Shown here one piece after another: positions 41,601 to 53,300 of a stretch of DNA of 55,095 nt (position 1 is its first letter; the number at the start of each line of letters is the position of its first letter). The stretch covers positions 1,876,483 to 1,931,577 of the forward strand of contig RPFO01000102.1 in the NCBI GenBank assembly GCA_009746045.1, in the 5' to 3' direction. The position numbers and the translations under genes were made by a program. Under the pieces are notes generated by a model. That model did no database searches and was not told where the DNA came from. It worked only from the letters and a program-made list of their open reading frames with translations. The stretch is from Mesostigma viride. Lineage: Eukaryota > Streptophyta > Mesostigmatophyceae > Mesostigmatales > Mesostigmataceae.

Positions 41601-42850
41601 TTCACGAATGCTGCCCTCATCGCTGGTTGCACCAACTGTTGGCCGTGGGTTGTCACTCCCCGTGGAAGGCCCCTTTGTTTCACTGATGCTGCCCTCGTCG
41701 CTGGTTGCACCAACTGTTGGCCGTGGGTTGTAACTCCCCGTGGAAGGCCCCTTTGTTTCACGAATGCTGCCCTCATCGCTGGTTGCACCAACTGTTGGCC
41801 GTGGGTTGTCACTCCCCGTGGAAGGCCCCTTTGTTTCACTGATGCTGCCCTCGTCGCTGGTTGCACCAACTGTTGGCCGTGGGTTGTAACTCCCCGTGGA
41901 AGGCCCCTTTGTTTCACGAATGCTGCCCTCATCGCTGGTTGCACCAACTGTTGGCCGTGGGTTGTAACTCCCCGTGGAGGGCCCCTTTGTTTCACTGATG
42001 CTGCCCTCGTCGCTGGTTGCACCAACTGTTGGCCATGGGTTGTCACTCCCCGTGGAAGGCCCCTTTGTTTCACGAATGCTGCCCTCATCGCTGGTTGCAC
42101 CAACTGTTGGCCGTGGGTTCTCGCTCCCAGTGGAAGGCCCCTTTGTTTCACTGATGCTGGCCTTGCCTCTGTCGTCCTCAGCTTTTGGTTGCTTTGCCTT
42201 TTCTTCCTTGTCCGCATCTGCAGGCCAATGCCAATCCAGGCAGTCGCAAGCGGCATGAGCGGCCATTGTCCTACAACCCCACACCTAGTCCTACAGGATC
42301 CAGGTGCCTCCCAGCCAGGGTAAGCCATGCCAAAGGCTATGACACGACAAGTCATGGCGCACCAAAAATTGCAATACTGCAAGACTAAAGGACGAAAGCA
42401 ATTAGTCAGGTTCACCCAGGGCTGGCGATGACATGAGCTGGGCAGCATACCATGACCTGCAAATGAACTCTCAGGGGGTAGTTGACTGCAGCTCATCCCA
42501 AGCCGCTACTCACCGAGCACACGCGTAAGAAACGTCGCCAGGTATGACGGTTGAACACGTCCTGGGGGATGCCGGATCTCAACCCCTCTGCTCGTAATCC
42601 CCAGAATGCAGGGCAGCGAGTCCACCCGGTGTCGCTTCGCAAACAAGTCCGTCTTCACGTCGGTCACCTGCGCACAAGCCAATCAACAAACAACAGGTGC
42701 CCCTCACGCATCAGCTTCTTACAGCTTTGAAAGTCCAAATGGCTTCACTGAAAAAAAGGAGAGGAAAAGTGTAAAGATAGAGGATGGGACCCGTGCACGC
42801 ACAATGCCGAGGCATTTCACCTTATGCCCATGTTTGAGCCAGCTCTGGCG
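35612..42850 (-). CDS. Locus B: thioredoxin-like (PDI-type) protein with long repeat linker, 5' end unresolved
   Basis: Exons in coding order: 42803-42850, 42514-42667, 40658-42217, 39752-39809, 38926-38980, 38201-38361, 37227-37266, 36421-36513, 35612-35872. All are GT-AG in matching phase, 2430 nt including TAG. Exons 1-2 give the second half of an inactive thioredoxin-like domain (HKVKCLGI, then RHRVDSLPCILGI with cis-Pro). Exon 3 is the 26-residue repeat linker plus ILELTSASW and MSIVLFYSLP. Exon 4 completes CDEC. Exon 5 gives IGVVNC and exon 6 FPSIKVYPFGG (cis-Pro strand). Exons 7-9 give another thioredoxin fold without Cys pair (MVYFKAKSPPGWIW, RPSVFGVTNSRG). The C terminus GVRWIANVFR has no KDEL. 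Probably ER redox chaperone, by similarity to PDI/ERdj5. Upstream exons may lie in locus C. Confidence 0.78.
40845..42165 (-). repeat. Seventeen tandem 78-bp repeats coding for a 26-residue unit
   Basis: The unit reads SISETKGPSTGSDNPRPT plus VGATSDEG. Third-position residues alternate between SIS and SIR over most of the array, so the copies form a 156-bp higher-order repeat. The last four units (near 40850-41130) carry TGRGNPRP instead of TGSYNPRP or TGSDNPRP. The repeat is wholly inside exon 40658-42217 and in frame. It is low in hydrophobics and rich in Ser/Thr/Pro/Gly, likely disordered and possibly O-glycosylated in the secretory pathway. Confidence 0.95.
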
Positions 42851-42959
42851 CTGTGGTTAGATGAAACCGCCCTGGCGATCCGCTCCTGTACAGATACTAA
42901 TTGTAGGTGCATGCTAGCACAGAGCGGCTAATCCATAATCAAGGTTGGATCCATGATGG

Positions 42960-43040
42960 TTAATTCAATTCCTTAATTAATTAACTAATTAATTAATAAT
43001 TAATAAAACACGTAACTGTGTCACGTGGGTGCCAGGACAG
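42960..43040 (-). repeat. TTAA-type tail with CACGTG hairpin-like sequence
   Basis: CCTTAATTAATTAACTAATT and further TTAAT words are followed by ACACGTAACTGTGTCACGTG. This resembles the LINE family 1 tail in inverse orientation, but the 3' UTR block behind it is different. Confidence 0.55.
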
Positions 43041-43182
43041 AGTAAAGGAACCTTCAACCCTTATACAACGAGGAGGGAGGGCGCCCTATCTTCTTTCACT
43101 GCCACAAGTGGGCAGGCCACAGACCCAAATTAAGTTCCTTGGAAAAGTTTAAGTAGCAGAAGAAGTCTCGTGAATACACCCG

Positions 43183-46100
43183 CATGCTAAAGCCGCGACG
43201 GGGCGGCATTGGAAGACATGACGGAAGACATGACTGCACAGACATGACTGCACAGACATGTAGCAATCAGCCAAGCGTTGAGGCTCTTGGCCTTTGTGCT
43301 GTCCTCATGCGTGGCCGCCAGCCGTGCAACCTCGCCATCAAGTTCCCAAGCTTTAAGCCCTTGCCCTCGCTCTCTGATGGAGGATTATTGCTCAGAAAAG
43401 GACATTCATTGGTTCTCATGGCCCGGTCTCATCCTGCAAGAGGGGCTCAAACGGGGCTGGACCTGCCGTTGGTAGTGATAGTTACTGATCCCCGCTACAA
43501 AGGGCGCAAACTGGACCATGCACGGTGTATGCAATTGGAGTTTGGACCAGCCCGCACCTGGGTGATGCCGTGCAGGCATAACACTACCATACGAAACAGG
43601 TGCACTGTTTACTGAAGCGTTGACGGCGTACAGACTTTGTACCTGGTACACACGATGTCCTTCGGGGTGGTGCCGGTAAGATGGGGAGGTAAGTCAACGT
43701 CCTGACGAAAGGGCGCCCCGATGACCCCAAAAGAGGAAATGCTAACTGCACTTTCTCTTGCATGGCAACAGTATTCTACGAGCTGAATTGACAGAAGTGG
43801 CACTCTGCTGGTGCCAGCTCCATTGCTGATCTTTGGATAGTGAAAGACTTACAACTGGCCCTGATTGTTACCCCACCAAGGAATATACGTAACGTTGCTG
43901 ACACAACTGTAGCTCAGACCAGAATTCGGTCAAGGCTTCCAAACAAGGGTGGCATGCAATTAGAGCGGCATTGCAACAACGTGCACGTGACCAGTACAAA
44001 CTTTAGGAAAATGCGTGCCTCGCTTGGGAAGTCTTGCGGGGATACCGCACAAATAGAGGCATTCCGCGTGGTCGCTGCAGTCACCTGGGTTCATTAACTT
44101 ACATGGACAAAATACAGCACCAGGTCGCGCTCAAACTTTGCAGAGAGCGCGTGCCACACCCAGGGAGTTGCTTCATTGTCAGAAAAGAGGATCGCCTGCA
44201 ACAGCAGTGGAGGCAAGACACAGGTGCAGCCCACATGATTCCAATTAGTCCACCCATGCATAGAAAAGCACAGGATGGCCCTGAGCAGCCACATAGCCCC
44301 TCTGCCGGCAGGACAGGAAAAAGTGGGACTCAAGCTAACAAATTGGTGAGGCACCAGGTACGTACAGAGAAGGCATGAAATGTAAGACCCCTGGAGAAAT
44401 CACAGGTGGACTTGACCTTGACAGAGCCTCTGATCTGGTCAACCAGCCTGCCCGCCTGCCAGCCCGCCTGCCCACCCACCAAACTGCTAACCAGCTGGCC
44501 GGACGAGCGAGCTGTCAGGCAGCGAGACAGGGGCCCAGAGGGCAGGGCCCATCCAAGTCCGCCTTTAATAGCACATACAACATGATGCGTTCCACTGGCT
44601 GCTGTCACACCCACCTTAACAGAAGGCGCTGGCTGGTTGACAAAAGCATCCAGATATCTGGGAGGCGACATCACAGCAGAACAGGAACATACGTCAAACA
44701 CCCCAAAGACATAGTAGTATTAGGAAATCAGTAAGTTGTGCTGTCAGTATGGTCAGCTATGTTGTCACTGCACCTTGGGTGCCAGCCACCACGTTTCAGA
44801 AGCCACAGTTGCTCTTAGCCCTCCATGGGGCCAATGACCGTAAATGAGTGCGTGCATGCGTGGAAAACCGATAATTACCTACGTTTCTTATAGGGAGATG
44901 AGAAGGCCAATGTCTAGACAAGACCGACATGATTAGAAATGCACCCACTCACATTGACGCACAGTACACCGATTGTGCTGACCCCTAGAGTCTCAGAAAA
45001 AGTCATAAGCTAGTTACAACTAAAAGACAAAAGCAGCACAACAGAAGATTACAGGCCAACATAATGCCTGATTACATGCAAATGCAACTATTCAGGTTTT
45101 CTGCAGTCAAAAGATTGATCCACCGGCATAAAGTGGCCCTTGTTTGTTGTAAGCTTTTTCATGGCTCAGGCACCCATTCACCCCCACATTAAGGCCGTCT
45201 TTCTTGAATTGAGGAAATGAAAATTTTCCAAAGAGATCCGGTACTTCATACTGTCCCTTATGGCTCATCATCCCAACCTAACTAGTCTCCCACTTAGGAT
45301 GAACTGTCAACCCTCTCCTTCAGCTCTCCTTCCTTCTTCTTCACCTCCCCTTCAACTCTACTTCACCTGTCTTCACCCCATGTTGCACGCCTCTTTCCCG
45401 GTACGTGTTTAGAAGCACACGGCACACATGTCAGAAAAGTATGCGGGTTAAAATCCTCCCGTCGAACCATATCCGCAGCTTTGGGCATGTAATCAACTTT
45501 TTCCTGCCTTCTAGACAGAAACGGCCAGTATTGCTTCAGTAAGTTCCAGTACCCCTAAAATCTGGGTACTTGTGCAACTTAATCCCATGCTACCAGTCGG
45601 AAAGCTTTCCCATTAGGAGTGTTCAAAGCACCTGTAAACAAAAACATAGGATGCCTGCTAGTGTAGCAATGGGGCGTTGGGCTTTGAGAGAATTTCAACC
45701 AGTTTCACATTCATGCCGACAGATTTTTGGGTGCAAATGGGCAAATTTCCACTTACTGATTTACAGAAAATTGCCTTTTTGGCAAAATGAAACTAGGCTA
45801 CCCATGCGTTGGTTCGATCTCAGCCACAGCTAGGCATAGCCTACTCGAACGATTCCATAGCCAGACCCTTACGGATGTATCGGAATGTCAAAGAGGGAAA
45901 CTCTCTCCACGCCCAACCCCACTAGTGACTCACGTCGTGGAGCTGGTTGAGACCACATGGTTGTGGACACCGGCCATTGCGAAGATTCTCAAGTCCATGG
46001 GAGAGGGAGGCTGTGCCGTGCCCTTGTAGGTGCTGCCCCGCTTGTCATCTCCAAACGGGAACACCACAAAGGCGGGGAGCTCCTGCATGCCCCTCTGGTG

Positions 46101-48740
46101 AGCCGACAGGCAGCAACTCGGGCACACAACGTTGAGTCGAAAAAGGCAAACAGGTCAGCTGGTTTGACAACCTGTGCATGCATAAACACGCAAATGTCCT
46201 GCTGGTTATAGCGACCAAACTGCAAACATAGTTCGAAAGCAGTAACTGTAAGGAGAAAATCTGCCTCGTGCAAGGGTGGCATGGCTGACTGTATGTCTTA
46301 TTAGGGCCCTACAATGTTCCTTTTTTCAAACCGATACAGATAATGAACATGTTGCCTGGGGGAGTTTCTGCACCTTCACATGGGCAGCTCTTCGCATGTT
46401 GCAGCGCAGCTCCTCAATCTGCAAGACACTTAAGTAGAAACATTAAATGATCAGGAGAGTGGATGCTCGCCGAATTTCCACGGGATACTGGCCCATTCAC
46501 ATGAACCCTGTCTTTTGCTACTGAAACTGGTTTTTCTCAGTGCAAGGCATCACCCATTTGAAGCAGCAGAAAGAGTTTGTTTAGTTGCAAGCTTTCCACA
46601 CAGCAGAGGCCATGGCCGCCCAGATAAAATTATCAAGTAACGTGCATGTTTGCAACTTGCCCGTTGAAACTCTACGGCGGAGCCAACTTTCGGAAGAGCC
46701 TCAACCTTATGCTTGCAAATTCGGGACAAATTCGGTGGATGTATGGATGGATTGACGGATTTTCATCCCCTATTCCTATGTTTTTTCACGTGTATAAGCT
46801 TCGCCAATTCTGGCGAACCCAACGGTTCTTCCGAAAATTGGCTCCGCCTGATTAATTACCTTGCTGCAAAACTGGGTTTCTGCCGCGCAGTCGATGACGC
46901 CGACGTTCATGATCCTGTGCAAGGCCACCCAAGAATGACCGCCACACAAGGAAGTTGTTGACCATCAAATGAACCCTTGAAAAAGCCGTCTGGGAAATAT
47001 GTAAGAACCCTGCTCCTGCCTGGGAGCAACCTATTAACTAGCTCACTGGGGGGCTTATCCCCGGTCTTCTGTTTGCTACTCACACGTGTAACGGTTTACA
47101 CCATGGAGGAAAAGGCACGCTATGGTCAAAAGAAGGCAGTATAAACCCAATTAAAGTAGCCCGCAAGCAGATTAACCCAGTCAATTATTTTCCTTGCCCT
47201 TGGTATTACGTGCATGGGGGTGCTCTACATGGAACATGCATACGCAGGCCTCTGCACCAGAGATGCATTTCATGTTGCCTGTAGTTGGGCATTTTCATGA
47301 AAGTGGGGAGCATGCAAGCTCAGCTGCAGGCATGAATGCATGAATCACATACCCTCGCATATCTTCCGCCAAATTTGACAGGACGAGAAGGTCGTGATCA
47401 GGGCCTGCCACGAAATGAAGCCAAGTCAACGAGATGGAGCATTCAAATGCATAGCTGATTATCAGACATAACTGGCTTGATTGCATCAGACGTAGCTTAC
47501 ATACTCCTTGTTTCGCCACACACATGCAGGGTGATTAAGATCAAAGTTAAGTCAAATACCTAACATCAGTCTTTGCCACGACTACAATGCAGTAAGTCGG
47601 CATCCATATCAGGATAAACCGATGTGAGATAACTTCCTGCTAGATGGCAGTTCTTCAGAGTAATCACAGCGTGGCGACAGGACACATAACCAATCCGCGA
47701 CGCGCCTATCGAAAGGCATGTCGCAAAACGGCAAGGTCGAGCATCGAAGTCATAATAAGAAAATTGGCCACTGATGAGCGGACTTTACGCGTCCATGCTG
47801 TGCTAGGAGGTGCATGTTCAAAATATCAAAAAACATTATGGGAGGGTTGTCAATGATTCTCATGCATAATAGAGGATAACATGACATGATTGAAAATACA
47901 AAGAAAAAGAATGCAGACTAATTTGGTGAGCAGCAGCCCTAACCGACCTCCCAGGAATTCTACAATGAGCTTGTTGGGCGGTAGGGCAGGTTTACCCATA
48001 ATTCCAAACAGAGCAGCTACACTACAGTCTGCACCAGATTGCTGCATAGAGCCCACCGTGAATTCAGATCATGTTCCTGGAAATTGTATACTACTGCTTT
48101 TTATGGTAATTACTGGCGGTAAAAATTGGTGTCCAATCATAGCTGTTGGAGAAAACCCTCTTGGAGAAAACTCTTGCTTTATAAGAACAAATAACACACT
48201 AGTGTCGTAACAATACAGTGCCACCGATGTAAAATACGAAAGCCTGAGGACGCCATGCAAGCACTGAGCACTCACATGTTCCGTTGTAAAACAGGACGAT
48301 GGCCATCTCATTTTGGGGAGTGACGTAGCTCCCCCAGGACGCGGATGTCAGCCTCAGCACATTCTCAGGCAGAACGGTGAATGGCTCATGCAGTGGATCT
48401 TCTTTCGCCCTTGCCTGGTCTCTTGCATTCTCCTCCTTTGCTCTTGCCTCTTCCTGATCCCTTGCCTGTCGCTCCCTCTCCCTTTCCCTCTCCTGCTCCT
48501 CTCGCTCCTGCTGCTTCTCCCTCTCCGTCTCCCTCTCCCCCTCCCTGTCCTCCTTTTCCTGATGCTGCTCGCTCTCTTTCTCCCCCTCCCTCTCCTTCTC
48601 CCTCTCTTTCTCCCACTCCATTTCCCTCCCCCCCTCCCTGTCCTCCTCCTTTTCCTGCTGCTGCTCAATCTCTTTCTCCCCCTCCGTCTCCTTTTCCGTC
48701 TCCTGCTGCTGTTGTTGCGCTTTCTTTTCTTGCAGCCTCC
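43183..48740 (-). CDS. Locus C: thioredoxin-like (PDI-type) protein with CPDH in place of CxxC, partial
   Basis: Well-supported exons: 48276-48740, 47353-47404, 46860-46914, 45934-46094 and 44103-44195. They match locus B in phase, and in length for three of the five (55, 161 and 93 nt). Exon 1 is an E/K/R/Q-rich linker plus VLRLTSASWGSYV and MAIVLFYNGT. Exon 2 completes the site to CPDH, losing the second Cys, and continues with NLAEDMR. Exon 3 is NVGVIDCAAETQFCSK, exon 4 LPAFVVFPFGDDKRG with cis-Pro, then ILFSDNEATPWVWHALSAKF of the following inactive domain. Weaker: a 25-nt exon at 44953-44977, 43643-43782 (SISSFGVIGAPFRQDV) and a region 43183-43375 with a helical frame (VARLAATHEDSTKAKSLNAW). 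No start codon or J-domain is found upstream of 48740. The product would be a redox-inactive or monothiol relative. It may splice into locus B. Confidence 0.7.
45100..45930 (-). other. Intron of locus C without recognised feature
   Basis: Between exon 45934-46094 and the tentative 25-nt exon at 44953 there is no coding signal on either strand. Plus-strand short frames here lack motifs. The segment around 45270-45400 is pyrimidine-rich (CTTCACCTCCCCTTCAACTC). Confidence 0.5.
46629..46855. mobile_element. MITE, short member of the 11.8-kb TIR family, at a splice donor
   Basis: It starts TTATCAAGTAACGTGCATG with ACTCTACGGCGGAGCCAACT and ends CCGAAAATTGGCTCCGCCTG. The right TIR ends 3-6 bp from the splice donor of exon 46860-46914 (AAG|GTAATTAATCAGG). 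The same place in gene A (positions 221-234) reads GTAATCTACGGTTATCTGGG with no insertion, so gene A supplies the empty site. Length is about 227 bp. It has no coding potential. Confidence 0.8.
48385..48740 (-). repeat. Low-complexity purine-rich coding tract (E/K/R/Q linker)
   Basis: The coding strand is almost pure purine (GAG, AAG, AGG, GAA, CAG words) and encodes a continuous charged segment of about 115 residues with QQQQQ at its start and EREREREREREQ-like runs. It is predicted to form a long single helix or coiled coil, and it occupies the linker position held by polyGln in gene A and by 26-residue repeats in locus B. Confidence 0.85.
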
Positions 48741-48871
48741 CTGCACGGCAGACACACATGGAAACGTCCGTTGCACACCACCAGGAACATTCGGCCACAA
48801 AGGAAATGCGAGAGAAAATTGTGCATCCACACTATCAATTCATAGTCTAGGTAGCAACCAGCGCAGACACC

Positions 48872-49864
48872 TCAGTACAGCAAAGTGTTTTCCTTTTTCA
48901 TGACAATTTTCCTGTTCTCCATGTTCCGCCAGTTTCCAGGCTTGACCGTCATGACCCACGACCGGATTCCCATCTCATTGTCGCTGGCGTCCTCCAACAC
49001 CCCCGGCAGCACCCGCTCCGAAATCCGATATTTCACGCTCTTGGCTCAGCTCAGCAGCGCCACCCCTTTCGAGGCCTTGAAGTGGCTTCCTGCCCCCTCC
49101 ATTCCTCCCAGCGCTACCTTCAAACCTTGCATGAATTTCTCGGCTGCGACCTCCCCCTCCTCGTCCTCCTCGTCGTCCTGATTTTCAGTTTCCGGAGATG
49201 CCCCAACGAATGTCGCCAACCTCGCCCTCGTTTCCTTTCCGACAGCCCCCCCACCTGCCGAACTTTTGGCCGTGCCTTTCGGCTTGGCCATTTTTCGTTG
49301 CGCACGTGTCGTTGGCGGCAGCGCCTGATCCTCCTCCTCGTCCGCCGCGAGATCTGCCACGGCCAGCAGTTTTGCCACCAACGTTCCGTTTGGGTCACGT
49401 GCGTCCAACACGTCGGCAACGTCAACGTGATCGGCCAGCAACTGCACGACAGACTTCAGCTGGCTCGAGCTCCACGAGCTGGCGTCCGTCACCCAGTCCT
49501 CGGCACCGAAGACCTGCTCGACTGCCCCCACAGCCTCTGCGGGGCTGGTGCACTTGGCGAGCAGAGTGGCGAGCTGCTTCTTTTTGGCGCTGAAGGCGAC
49601 TGGCGCGTGACTGGCGGCAGCAGCCCGCGGTGTGGGCAGTCCCGTCCTCCCTGCGGGCTGCCTGCCTTGCTTTAGCCTTGCGCCGCTTCGGCATTGCTGC
49701 TCAGGGGCCCAAAATGGCTCTGACAGTAAAGGTTCGTCAAACCAGATGTTCGTTTCCCCTGGCTTGCTGTCGCCGCCCTTGTGAAAAGAAAAGAGGCCGA
49801 CCTTAGCTAGGTGGGTTTGTTTTTGTCTTTTGTTCGTGTCATTCGGCCTTAGACCGGACGGCAT
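48872..49864 (-). pseudogene. Unrecognised ORF with one in-frame TGA
   Basis: From the Met at 49862-49864 (MPSGLRPNDTNKRQKQ) the frame is open to TGA at 49046-49048. It continues in the same frame for 57 more sense codons (AKSVKYRISERVLPGVLEDA ... KKENTLLY) to TGA at 48872-48874. Features: a basic N-terminal part, an Ala/Lys-rich helical region (KKKQLATLLAKCTSPAEAVG), an acidic run DDEEDEEGE, and a compact end. A substitution from Trp TGG would explain the stop. The composition resembles a retroelement gag or a nuclear basic protein; I cannot assign a family. It lies between NOMO exons and locus C, all on the same strand. Confidence 0.4.
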
Positions 49865-49879
49865 TTTTTCACCACGCAA

Positions 49880-50300
49880 ATGTTGCGTCTGAACAAATGA
49901 CGCAATGTGGCGTTCTAATTGCCGGCGGCTTATGAAGGTTTGCCGGGGCCATTAGGTCACATGTTGTGTGAGAGAAAGAATCTAGATCTAGTTAATCACT
50001 ACGTCATTAACAAAGAACCTAGACAGTGGCAGGTTTATACCTCAACGTAGCTCCTGCCACCTGGCCAAGAAAAACTGGCCAAAGCTTTGGCCACGACCGA
50101 TCCGGATCAGGCCGCACCGGCCTCAAAAGGTATTTCACATGAAACTTATAATCTAGCTAAAGCGGCTACCCTTCCATCTCACTATAAAGAAACTATGTTC
50201 AGAGAACCACGATTTTATGCACCAGGTTTACAATAAATATATATATATATATATTCGTATTCGAAATCAATGCTTTCCACTAAATGATTACAATCCGTAC
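49880..50300. other. No gene recognised; (AT)n tract
   Basis: The stretch holds a TATATATATATATATATATT run near 50237-50256 and no frame with a known motif. It directly follows the last recognisable NOMO exon on the coding strand, where the next NOMO exon would be expected. Confidence 0.5.
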
Positions 50301-53300
50301 CGCATGGCACGCCATAGAACTCAGCAACACCCTCCTTGTTGGACAGAACTTGGCGCTGCGGCTGCTTGTCAGGTAGGGGCCCCACGGTGGGTGGGGGGTT
50401 GCCCCTGGCGCACGCGGCCTTGGTGATGTCGTCGGAATAAAGGAACATCTCCACGCCCTGGACGCCATTGCCCTGTCACATAATCACGAGATCGCCAGAC
50501 AGCAAGCGTGTACGCGACAGCGGTCACGGGACAGCCAGACGATCGCGGGACACACGAGCAAGAGGCAGAGGGTGACGAACAACAGGGTCCAAGACAGCAG
50601 TTTAGAAGACAGCAGCAACAAGAATTACAATGACAACAACCAACCACCACAACGATGAAATCAATGATAACGACAACAAACCACGGGGGCAACAGCAATG
50701 ACAGCAGTGACAGTGCGCCGACAATGGTCAACACGGATGGCGCGACCGCGGGAACGACCCAGGGAAGGGGTCGACAAGCACCGACGACAGCAACGCACGG
50801 CTGACTTTGGATGATGCTGTAAAAGCAGCGGGACAAGCACATGCGGTCGGCCTTCATGCAGCCACTGAACCAAAAATGCCTTGCACGCTGCCGACACAGT
50901 CGGGAGAAAGCGCAATAATAGGACACAGCACAGCACAGACAGGAACAAGCAGAAATAGCCGCACACACAGCCCCGCACGCAGCCACGCGCACAGCCACAC
51001 GCATAGCCACACTCACAGCCCCGCACACAGCCACACTCATAGCCCCGCACACAGCCACACGCACAGCACACACACAGCCACACGCACAGCCACACGCACA
51101 GCCACACGCACAGCCACACGCACAGCCACACGCACAGCCACACAGACAGACAAGCAGACAAAAAAACATGCGCGCGCAAACACATGAACAAACCGCGTCC
51201 ACCTGTGCCACGACCGGCGCGAGCAGGCTGTACCCGAGGATGGCAAAGTTGGGGGAGATGCGCGCGTTGTCCCAGGGGACGTCCACCAACACCGGCTTGC
51301 CATCCATCGGCCACGTGGGGTGGGACGCCGACGCCAAGTAGCGGCCTGTCACACGCAGGCACCATCCCCATAGCCACCACAACACGTGCCAGTGTTAGGC
51401 AACACGACCATCCTAATTCATAATCAACTGTGCATACAACTGCTATAGATGATAATATCCTCATGAGCGACTGTGCATAACACTGCAATAGATGATACTC
51501 TAGAGCATCAGCCTGTTACAAATAGAAGCCGTTGTTCACCACTAGTATAAACCGTTATATGCCATCGTTGTAGTCCATTGCATGCCATCGTACACCATTG
51601 CAAGCCATACATGCATGATGAACGTGGACTATCATGGGTCATGCGGACCATTGTCGTAGCAAGTGTTACGACCAAACGAAGGGATGGGGACCCCTTGCAG
51701 ACAGGCGACAGCGTGGCAAGGCACCACCACAAGCATGACCACAACCTTAGTGATGAGGAACCCAGTAGAGAGGGCGACGGCGTGGCAATGTGCCACCTGG
51801 CCCGTGGATGGCATGGCAAAGACTGATATGCTACAGCCCGAGAAACTCCCCAGGGATGATGGGTGCCCAACCCATCTGGCCACAAGGACTATCAGGGGTA
51901 GTTGAGCCCCAAGCCTAAACTATGCAATAGGGTAACCTGCTTGGAGCCTGGTCAAAACTTTCAAATACATGTAAGCGAGTGACATGTCATCCTTCCAAAC
52001 GCCCACCCAGCCATTTACCCGTGAGCACGTTCCGAAACGCATACTTGCCACCGGGGGCGGTCAGCGCGGTAAGCGGTGGGCCCATGGCGCTTCCCTTGTC
52101 GTCCACCGGGGTTAGCGTGACCGTGACGCCCGTGGGGGACCCTGCGTCCTCGCCCAGAGACGTGCAGCTCTGGCCCCCCACCGTGCAGTCGACCTGCGCA
52201 TCGGGGGAAGGAAGGGACGATGGCTTCAATGGGACACTCATTCACTCATGAGTTCACTATGCGCCTACTGTGGAGGGGAGGATGACCCGAATGGGCTATT
52301 CATTCACACATTAGTTCACCATGCGCCTACTGTGGAGTAGAGGATGACTCGTATGAGTAATGGAAGGGGAGATGGCCTCGCTGCCCAGCCATTACAAGGA
52401 TCGGTCAGTACTTCCTCAAGAGAACGTCCATAAAAAAGGCCAGTCTGCGAGAAGACATGACACGCGTGTCGCCCCCAAGGAAGAAACGGAAGGAACTGTC
52501 CCAGTAGTGTATGGCATAGCAAGACATGCTGTGCACTTAACTAACACACGGTACCGGTTGCTTTGCATAGCTACAAGGGAAAGGCCATGAATCCCCTGAC
52601 CCAGCTGCGGTTGAACATGAGGGACTTGCGCCTCATTTCAATTCTGTGCCCCCGAGGAAGAGGGTGCGGCCCGCGGGGGCAATGTAACGGTTGGTGATGC
52701 CGTGGTGCAGCTCCCTACGGGCATGACCTTGGTGCATGATGCAAATGCCAATAATGTCATACCAGCCATGTCATACGCAACTTTGTAACACGACCCCCCG
52801 TGATCACACACAGACAAGTACAAATCATCCCAGGGTGTGATGCAAAGGCATTGTCCTGCGGATACCAGGCGCGCGAATGCAAGGATGTGGGGCAGGCGCT
52901 GTGGGGCGCTGTGGGCCTAGCGCGCCAGTAATATGGACGTGGAAGCCACACGGGTAAGTGGCCACAAAATCATCTCACAAGTCCTGCATCTCTTGCAATT
53001 GAAAGGCTGTACCTAAAGCAATTAACGTACGAGCACAAGCCATACGAGCGTAGCCGCCACGCAGCCGCCTCAACGGCGTGGCTGGCCGCCCCATGCATCA
53101 CCAGAATAGCGCATCCACCTGCCCCATGGCGGAGAAGCCGGTGAGAGCAGCGCCACCACCATCCACCTGGCCTTGGCCTTGTACAAGGCAAACATTCCCA
53201 CCAACCTGCCCCATGACAGAGAAGCCGGTGAGAGCAGCGCCACCACCATCCACCTGGCCTTGGCCTTGTACAAGGCAAACATTCCCACCAACCTGACCCA

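Noticed and set aside
40870-42258. Long plus-strand ORFs with PLPVEGPFVS repeats
   Set aside because: They are the antisense reading of the 78-bp coding repeat in locus B. Phase-consistent exons and the thioredoxin domain are on the minus strand.
44361-44434. Exon of locus C between AG at 44435 and GTACGTACC
   Set aside because: It is open but ends in phase 2, which does not fit the phase-0 start of exon 44103-44195.
48354-48903. Plus-strand ORFs rich in Leu/Pro and Leu/Phe
   Set aside because: Antisense shadow of the purine-rich linker of locus C.
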